Shown: piece by piece, positions 40,168 to 45,225 of the stretch
Layout of the letters: every line of letters starts with the position of its first letter
Numbering within the stretch: the stretch's first letter is position 1
Assembly (NCBI GenBank): GCA_012840225.1
Contig: DULU01000066.1
Span: 1 to 45,225 of the forward strand
Direction of reading: 5' to 3'
Length of the DNA stretch: 45,225 nt
Source: Bacillota bacterium
GTDB taxonomy: Bacteria; Bacillota; Limnochordia; DTU080
Translations under genes and position numbers: made by a program
Notes under the pieces: generated by a model
The model's input: only the letters and a program-made list of their open reading frames with translations
Database searches by the model: none
What the model was told of the DNA's origin: nothing

Positions 40168-41223
40168 ATGTGCAATATAGCAGGATATGTCGGAAAAGAG
40201 GACGCCGCCCCTATTTTGCTGGAGATGATGCGGCGGGAGGAAGGTTTCGCCGGCGGCTATTATACCGGCATAGCCACCATTGACGAGGACGGCAGGTTAC
40301 ATCATGTTAAGGTGGTCGGCGATTTGGCGGTGCTTTTGCGCCAGACCGAAGCCCGCCGGCTGCCCGGCAAAATCGGCATAATTCACAGCCGCAGCAAAAG
40401 CGGAGGCGATGCTGCCTGGGCGCATCCTTTCGTCGACAAGGATCATCAAATGGCTTACATAGCCAACGGTGCCGGCGGCTTCTTTGACTCAAAGCGGGAT
40501 GCCAACGGGGTGGCTAGCCGGCTGGCGGAAGAGGGATATGTGTTCACCTCCCGCAGCGCCACCCCTGTCGGAAAATATCCTACTCTGCAGGACGGCTCGG
40601 CGGTGCATGTCAGTGAAGTGATGTGTGCGCTTATTCATGCGCTGATCAAAGAAGGATTGCCTCCGGCTGAAGCCATGCGCACGGCATATGCCCGCTTTCC
40701 CTCGGAAATTGTGGGATTGATGCTGCATGTGGCCGATCCCGGAGCGCTGTTTGCCGCCCGCATCAACCAGCCGTTGATGATCGGGAGAAATCAAACGGGG
40801 GTTTATGCGGCTACCACGGCTTTGGCTTTTCCGGAAGATGTGGACTGGATCATGCCGGCCCCTCCTCTCTCGGCATTGGTCATCAAGCCTGAGGCGGTGA
40901 CCATATGGCCTATCGAGTTGCCGGAGCGGGTCTGTAACATCATGCCTTGGGCAGAGGGGTTTGCTGCCGTTGAAAAGGAACTGGCCGGAGGGAAACCGGT
41001 AGGATTTGGAGCTTTGAAAAAAGCTACGGCTTCTTTATGGCCGGCAGATCAGGTATCCCAGAAAGATATGATGCTCTATGAAATCCTGCGCTCCCTGAAG
41101 CAAAAGGGCTTGATTTCCTTTGAAACTGTGGCGGTGCCCGGCGTCGAACCGCAGACAGAGGTGGTCAATTTCCGGGTCCGCCTGCGGCAGCCGGAAGAGA
41201 TAGAAAGCGGCCGGTTAGGTTAA
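40168..41223 (+). CDS. Class II glutamine amidotransferase-like protein with C-terminal helical domain
   Basis: A 351-residue stand-alone relative of the GlmS glutaminase domain. It begins MCNIAGYVG, with Cys2 able to act as N-terminal nucleophile once Met is removed. GIIHSRSKSGGDAAWAHPF and YIANGAGGFFD occupy the places of GlmS HTRWATHG and NG motifs. The isomerase SIS domains of GlmS are absent. The last 90 residues (after NIMPWAEGF) look like a small winged-helix or helical domain, KKATASLWP ... MMLYEILRSLKQKGLISFE. AAAAGGGGAAG precedes the ATG. Substrate and acceptor unknown. The stop codon abuts the convergent ABC permease stop with no spacer. Confidence 0.75.
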   Translation: MCNIAGYVGKEDAAPILLEMMRREEGFAGGYYTGIATIDEDGRLHHVKVVGDLAVLLRQTEARRLPGKIGIIHSRSKSGGDAAWAHPFVDKDHQMAYIANGAGGFFDSKRDANGVASRLAEEGYVFTSRSATPVGKYPTLQDGSAVHVSEVMCALIHALIKEGLPPAEAMRTAYARFPSEIVGLMLHVADPGALFAARINQPLMIGRNQTGVYAATTALAFPEDVDWIMPAPPLSALVIKPEAVTIWPIELPERVCNIMPWAEGFAAVEKELAGGKPVGFGALKKATASLWPADQVSQKDMMLYEILRSLKQKGLISFETVAVPGVEPQTEVVNFRVRLRQPEEIESGRLG

Positions 41224-42141
41224 TCAGCTGCTGGCCGAGGAGTAATGGCGCAGGGCGAAGAGCCAGCCGGCCCGGGAGATGAGGAGGAAAAGGCCGGCTA
41301 CGACGAGCGAAACTAGGGCGCCGGCCGGCGTGGCCCGTCCCAGCAAGGCCGATGAGGGAGCGGCGGCGACAAAGGCCAGAGGCAAGACAGTGCGGAAAGC
41401 CGCCTGCAGGAGAGGCGGATAGGCTGAGATGGGATAGCGGGCTATCTGCATGATGGGTACAAAAAGATAACCAAGGCCTTCGGCTTTGATCACCCAGAAG
41501 ATGATCAACACGCTGAGCAGCCATAAGGCATAAAGAAGCAAAAAGGCCGCCACGAGGGAGACGAGATATGAGAGCCAGGAAAGTATAGCCGGTGAGGCGA
41601 GTGTGGCCGGGTGGAGGGCGGGGGAAGGAAGAACCGACCCGCCTCCGCCGGAAGCCAGGGTATGTTTTAGGCCATAAGCCACTGCCGTGAGACCGATCAG
41701 AGCCCGGCCTGTGCCGGCAAATTCCCAGTGCCGCACCGACAGGTAAAACTGGGTATCGATAGGCTTGGTGAGGAGTAGATCCAGTTCTCCCGTGCGCACA
41801 TATTCGGTCAGCTTGATCATGTTGGGCATAATGATCATGCCGGCTACTGCTTCGAGGATCATATAAGTGCCGTAGAGCACATACATCGCCGGTCGGTCCC
41901 AGCCGGCAATGCTCCCGGTGTGGGATAAAATCACTTCGATGAAGACGAGATACATGCCGGTCCAAAGCACGCCGGCAAAAGTGTTGCCCCAGAAATGCAG
42001 GCGGTATTGCATCTCCCTGGAGAGACACAGCCCGGCGGAGCGAAAAGCGAGGCGCGGATATTTAAGGAGCGGGGCAAAAGCCGGCTTCCACATCGGCTTC
42101 GAGGTCGGCTTTCCTGCCGTTGCCGTCTTGCGGTACCTCAT
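41224..42141 (-). CDS. ABC-2 family permease, second subunit
   Basis: A 305-residue membrane protein with about six hydrophobic segments, of the ABC-2 (DUF990/ABC2_membrane_6) exporter type. The family segment ELDLLLTKPIDTQFYLSVR lies in the first cytoplasmic loop. It is the third gene of a minus-strand operon, 6 bases after the first permease. A Gly/Ser/Pro-rich periplasmic loop (SGGGGSVLPSPALHP) is present. Function probably export of a lipid, polysaccharide or drug together with the ATPase. Confidence 0.86.
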   Translation of the reverse strand: MRYRKTATAGKPTSKPMWKPAFAPLLKYPRLAFRSAGLCLSREMQYRLHFWGNTFAGVLWTGMYLVFIEVILSHTGSIAGWDRPAMYVLYGTYMILEAVAGMIIMPNMIKLTEYVRTGELDLLLTKPIDTQFYLSVRHWEFAGTGRALIGLTAVAYGLKHTLASGGGGSVLPSPALHPATLASPAILSWLSYLVSLVAAFLLLYALWLLSVLIIFWVIKAEGLGYLFVPIMQIARYPISAYPPLLQAAFRTVLPLAFVAAAPSSALLGRATPAGALVSLVVAGLFLLISRAGWLFALRHYSSASS

Positions 42142-42147
42142 TTCACC

Positions 42148-42954
42148 TCATCCTCCCACCCCTTCATATACTGCGAGCCCCCGCATCCACACCAGGCGGG
42201 ACACCACCAACAAAACCACAGCCCAGCAAACCTGTAAGCCCAGGCCCAAGACAGCTTCCTGAACCGGCACGCGGTCCAGGAAGAGTTCTGTGGGGAACCA
42301 GACTACATACTTAAAGGGAAGAAACCCGCCTATAACCGTGAGCCAGATGGGCAGAAGGGAGAGGGGGAGGATCTCTCCGGAAAGGAGTCCCCACAGACAT
42401 TCCAGCACCTGGAAAAGACCTCTGGTCTCGGTAACCCAAAAAGCCACGGATCCGAGGAGCATCTTCATGCCGCAATTGATGAGATAAGCCAGGAGCACCG
42501 CGCTGCAGAAAAAGAGTAGGTTCAGCGGTGTGAGGGTAATGATGATATAGCGGCGCAAAAACCAGCAAACCACCAGGTAGGAAGGGAGAAACATGAGGAA
42601 TTTCATCACTTGCCAGACCGTTTCCGACACGATGTGCATGGTGTAGCGGTCTGCAGGCCGGGTGAGATAGCCGGACAAGAGCCCCTGGCGGATTTCCCAG
42701 ATGATGTTATATTCCATGTGAGGGGTGGTGAGGAGGGAAACGGCAGAGGCCACCAGGTAGTAGGTGATCATCTGGTTCAGGCTGTATCCGCCGATTTCAC
42801 CGCGATCCCTGAAGACGGACAACCAGATCAAGGCCATCACCATACTGCCGCAGCCGTCCACCAGCGCCCAGATGGCGGCGTTGGCCCGGTAAGCCAGGCA
42901 ATCCTGCCAGGAAAGCAGGCCGGCGGTGAGGTATTTGCGCCCGCTGCTTATCAT
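42148..42954 (-). CDS. ABC-2 family permease, first subunit
   Basis: A 268-residue membrane protein of the same exporter class as its neighbour, about six membrane helices. Family marks: IWEIRQGLLSGYLTRPADRYTM in the loop and GLLSGEILPLSLLPIWL late. Its start overlaps the ATPase stop by ATGA (42951-42954), showing translational coupling. The two different permeases suggest a heterodimeric channel. Confidence 0.88.
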   Translation of the reverse strand: MISSGRKYLTAGLLSWQDCLAYRANAAIWALVDGCGSMVMALIWLSVFRDRGEIGGYSLNQMITYYLVASAVSLLTTPHMEYNIIWEIRQGLLSGYLTRPADRYTMHIVSETVWQVMKFLMFLPSYLVVCWFLRRYIIITLTPLNLLFFCSAVLLAYLINCGMKMLLGSVAFWVTETRGLFQVLECLWGLLSGEILPLSLLPIWLTVIGGFLPFKYVVWFPTELFLDRVPVQEAVLGLGLQVCWAVVLLVVSRLVWMRGLAVYEGVGG

Positions 42955-44036
42955 AATCGGCTACCTGCCCTTTCGTCACCGGCGCCGTCCGTGCCGGAAG
43001 CGGGAGCGGTGGAGAACAATTCCGCCATCACTTTTTCTATATCAGGTTCCTGTATCTGCACGTCGGAAACGGGTATGACGGCGGTGATCTGCGCCGCTGT
43101 CCGCCCGGCGGCTGTGGCGCCTCCACTTACCTCAAGCACTGTCGACCAGGCATCGAACTCTGCTATCCTAAACCGGCGCTCGCTATTCTCGGCCAGCGTC
43201 ATGAGGCTCCGGCGCATGTCTTCCTGGACCTGTTGGTCGGGCAAAGGTTCCGCCCAGGTCAGTTTGATCAGGCGGGTGCCGGCATGCTGCGCCAGAAGAT
43301 CGCTGATGCTGCCGTCATAGATGATGACGCCGTGGTTGATCACCACCACCCGCCGGCAGAGCTCCTTCACATCCTGCATGTAATGGCTGGTCAGCACGAT
43401 GGTCAATTGGTGCCGGGCATTGTACTCCTTGAGGAAGTGGCGCAGTTTGCGCTGGGAGACGAGATCGAGGCCGATGGTAGGCTCATCCAGAAAAAGGACG
43501 GTGGGAGAGTGAAGGAGGCAGGCGGCCAGTTCACACTTCATACGCTCTCCCAAGGAGAGTTGGCGGACGGGGATATGCAGCAAATCTTCCAGCTCGAAGA
43601 GCTCGGTCAGCTCTTTCAGGCGGCGCCGGTAGTCGGAGGTGGATAATTCATATATATCCTTATTTAATAAGAAGGTATCCGCGGCGGGCAGATCCCACCA
43701 CAGCTGCGATTTTTGCCCCATGACCAGAGCGATCTGCTTCAGGAGGGACTTCTCTCTTTTCCAGGGGATATGACCCAACACATAGGCTTCTCCGGCGGTC
43801 GGGTGGAGAATGCCGGTGAGCATCTTGAGGGTGGTCGTCTTGCCGGCGCCGTTCGGCCCCAGAAAGCCGACCAACTCGCCCGGCGCGACGGTGAAGCTGA
43901 TTCCTTTCACCGCTTCCCTGGCCACCCGTTCCCGGTAAAATAGACTGCGGAGGGCACCTCTGAGGCCCTCCGGCTTGCGAAAGGTATAATAAGTCTTGCT
44001 CAGATGGCGAGCGGTGATGACAGGGGTGGTAGGCAT
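42951..44036 (-). CDS. ABC-2 exporter ATP-binding protein
   Basis: A 361-residue ATPase with Walker A GPNGAGKTTT, Q-loop VMGQKSQLWWDLP, signature LSLGERMKCELAAC, Walker B VLFLDEPTIGLD and switch SHYMQDV. The form with QKSQLWWDLP and ERMKCELA is that of the NatA-like group paired with DUF990-type permeases. A C-terminal domain of about 100 residues follows the NBD. ATG 44036 is preferred (GTGGGG about 8 bases before it); an ATG at 44054 would add six residues. First gene of the three-gene export operon. Confidence 0.92.
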   Translation of the reverse strand: MPTTPVITARHLSKTYYTFRKPEGLRGALRSLFYRERVAREAVKGISFTVAPGELVGFLGPNGAGKTTTLKMLTGILHPTAGEAYVLGHIPWKREKSLLKQIALVMGQKSQLWWDLPAADTFLLNKDIYELSTSDYRRRLKELTELFELEDLLHIPVRQLSLGERMKCELAACLLHSPTVLFLDEPTIGLDLVSQRKLRHFLKEYNARHQLTIVLTSHYMQDVKELCRRVVVINHGVIIYDGSISDLLAQHAGTRLIKLTWAEPLPDQQVQEDMRRSLMTLAENSERRFRIAEFDAWSTVLEVSGGATAAGRTAAQITAVIPVSDVQIQEPDIEKVMAELFSTAPASGTDGAGDERAGSRL

Positions 44037-44116
44037 TGAACAACCCCACTTCATGTTCCGGATCCGGCCGGCCAGCCCGGCACCGCCTGACCGGCTGACT
44101 GTGGGCTCCGATCAGA

Positions 44117-45225
44117 TCAATATATCTGGTGCAGCAGCAAATCCTCCAGTCTATCCCGTTCCCTGATCAACCGGAGTTGCCCCTCTTCCGTGATCAATAC
44201 TTCCGCCGGGCGCAGGCGGGAATTATAGTTGGAAGACATGCTGAAGCCATAGGCTCCGGCATCGAGAACGGCCAGCACATCGCCTTCCCGCAAATCGGAG
44301 AGCCGGCGGTTTTCTCCCAGTATGTCGCCTGATTCACAGATATTGCCGCACACAGTTACCGGGGTGCCGGCGGTCCCGTCGACCTCTCGGGTGTTCAGAA
44401 TTTCGTGGTAGGCTCCATACATCATGGGCCTCGCCAGCACATTGAACCCGCCGTCGGTGCCGGCGAAGGTGATGCCCGGGTTTTGTTTCAGAGCGTGTAC
44501 GGTGATGAGGAGCAGGCCGGATTCGGCCACCACATAGCGTCCCGGCTCAATTTTGGCCGTGATGCGCTTGCCGTAGCGGGTGGTCCATTTTTCCAGCACT
44601 TCGGTGATCTGTTCGCCCAGTGTGGCCAGATTGAGCCGAGCGGCGTCGTTTTTATATGGTATCCCCATGCCGCCGCCGAAGTCGATGAAATCGAGATCGG
44701 CAAAATTTTCGGCAATGGAGAGCAGTCTCTTCACGCTTTCCAGGTAGACCGTTCCGGTCAGATAATTGGAACCAATATGCTGGTTCAACCCGGTGATAGT
44801 GAGGTTATAACGTTTGGCGATGGAGAAGATGTGCTCCACATCGGTGTGGAAGATGCCGAATTTGGAATGAGCTCCGCCGGTGATCACTTTTTCATGATGC
44901 CCGTCCCCGATGCCCGGATTGATGCGCACCGCCACCCGGCCGCCCGGATTGAGCCGGCCATAGCGTTCCAGCTGGGCCAGGGAATCGACGCTGATGGTCA
45001 CGCCGGCCCTTATGGCAAAGCGCATTTCTTCATCATCGACATAATTGCTGACAAAGAAGATCTCCTCGGGACGGAAGCCGGCGGTCAAAAGCAGAAAAAT
45101 CTCCCCAGGGGACATGGCGTCGGCATGAAAGCCTTCGCTCCTGATGATCTTCAGCAAGGCGACATTGGTGTTGGCCTTGCAGGAGTAATTGGGCATGAAC
45201 GGCTCATAACCGATGAAGTTTTTGA
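44117..45225 (-). CDS. lysA: Diaminopimelate decarboxylase, 5' end cut by the window
   Basis: PLP enzyme for the last step of lysine synthesis, meso-diaminopimelate to lysine. The frame continues beyond the window end (KNFIGYEPF before the first Met), so about 40-60 residues are missing. Present: PLP lysine in YSCKANTN, QHIGSNYL, DFGGGMGIPY, the phosphate loop in EPGRYVV, the CESGD motif (as CGNICESGD, with Asn where Pro is common) and DAGAYGFSMSSNYNSRLRP with the substrate Tyr. About 370 residues are visible. It follows its own promoter outside the window; 80 bp separate its stop from the next gene on the strand. Confidence 0.93.
   Translation of the reverse strand, partial: KNFIGYEPFMPNYSCKANTNVALLKIIRSEGFHADAMSPGEIFLLLTAGFRPEEIFFVSNYVDDEEMRFAIRAGVTISVDSLAQLERYGRLNPGGRVAVRINPGIGDGHHEKVITGGAHSKFGIFHTDVEHIFSIAKRYNLTITGLNQHIGSNYLTGTVYLESVKRLLSIAENFADLDFIDFGGGMGIPYKNDAARLNLATLGEQITEVLEKWTTRYGKRITAKIEPGRYVVAESGLLLITVHALKQNPGITFAGTDGGFNVLARPMMYGAYHEILNTREVDGTAGTPVTVCGNICESGDILGENRRLSDLREGDVLAVLDAGAYGFSMSSNYNSRLRPAEVLITEEGQLRLIRERDRLEDLLLHQIY

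Overview
The window looks like chromosomal DNA of a GC-rich, probably spore-forming member of the Bacillota (Firmicutes). Support comes from a SpoVB-type flippase (24707-26140), a YhcN/YlaJ-type spore protein (22452-23063), a flotillin/NfeD pair of the YuaG/YuaF type, PlsY, frequent GTG and TTG starts behind strong GGAGG ribosome sites, and the diaminopimelate route to lysine. None of the four solute-binding proteins has a lipobox cysteine; all carry signal-peptidase-I type signals. That hints at a two-membrane (diderm) envelope, as in Limnochordia-like or other diderm Bacillota. The lineage is an inference; no rRNA gene is present.

Layout: (1) 1-2380, an RpiR-type regulator followed by a lone sugar-binding protein. 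(2) 2410-4220, a non-coding block of three tandem units of about 590 bp, each carrying a 226-bp core with doubled inverted GTGTCCAAA boxes, then a strong terminator. (3) 4375-6470, nfeD-flotillin on the minus strand. (4) 6681-21560, a long plus-strand catabolic region: a URO-D-like protein, an HpcH/HpaI aldolase, a GntR regulator, a binding protein with a sialidase-like enzyme and a second URO-D protein, an RraA-like protein, a third binding protein with a large GHL10-type hydrolase, an ADP-ribosylglycohydrolase fusion and a Gfo/Idh/MocA dehydrogenase. (5) 21778-28084, plsY, a YhcN-like protein, a MelA-type GH4 alpha-galactosidase, spoVB and an ABC exporter. (6) 28424-35323, a third URO-D protein, a PmoA-like DUF6807 protein, a small zinc ribbon, an AraC regulator divergent from a fourth binding protein plus a PL22 oligogalacturonate lyase, and a remnant of a glycyl-radical activase; parts of this block have lower GC. 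(7) 35501-45225, mostly core genes: ispG-panB, a uvrC paralogue, a stand-alone glutamine amidotransferase-like protein, a three-gene ABC-2 exporter operon and lysA, which is cut by the window end.

The catabolic genes suggest scavenging of plant or microbial glycans (alpha-galactosides, oligogalacturonates, possibly methylated or aldonic derivatives). Four binding proteins occur, three of them directly followed by a hydrolase or lyase, yet no sugar ABC permease or sugar-type ATPase lies in the window. They may share a permease encoded elsewhere.

The most unusual signals are: short tandem duplications that begin over or next to stop codons of many genes; two terminator hairpins whose 3' arms contain the Shine-Dalgarno of the next reading frame; the tandem 590-bp units with IS21-like end architecture; and a UvrC paralogue with an intact GIY-YIG half but a nuclease half that has lost its catalytic residues and its HhH domain.
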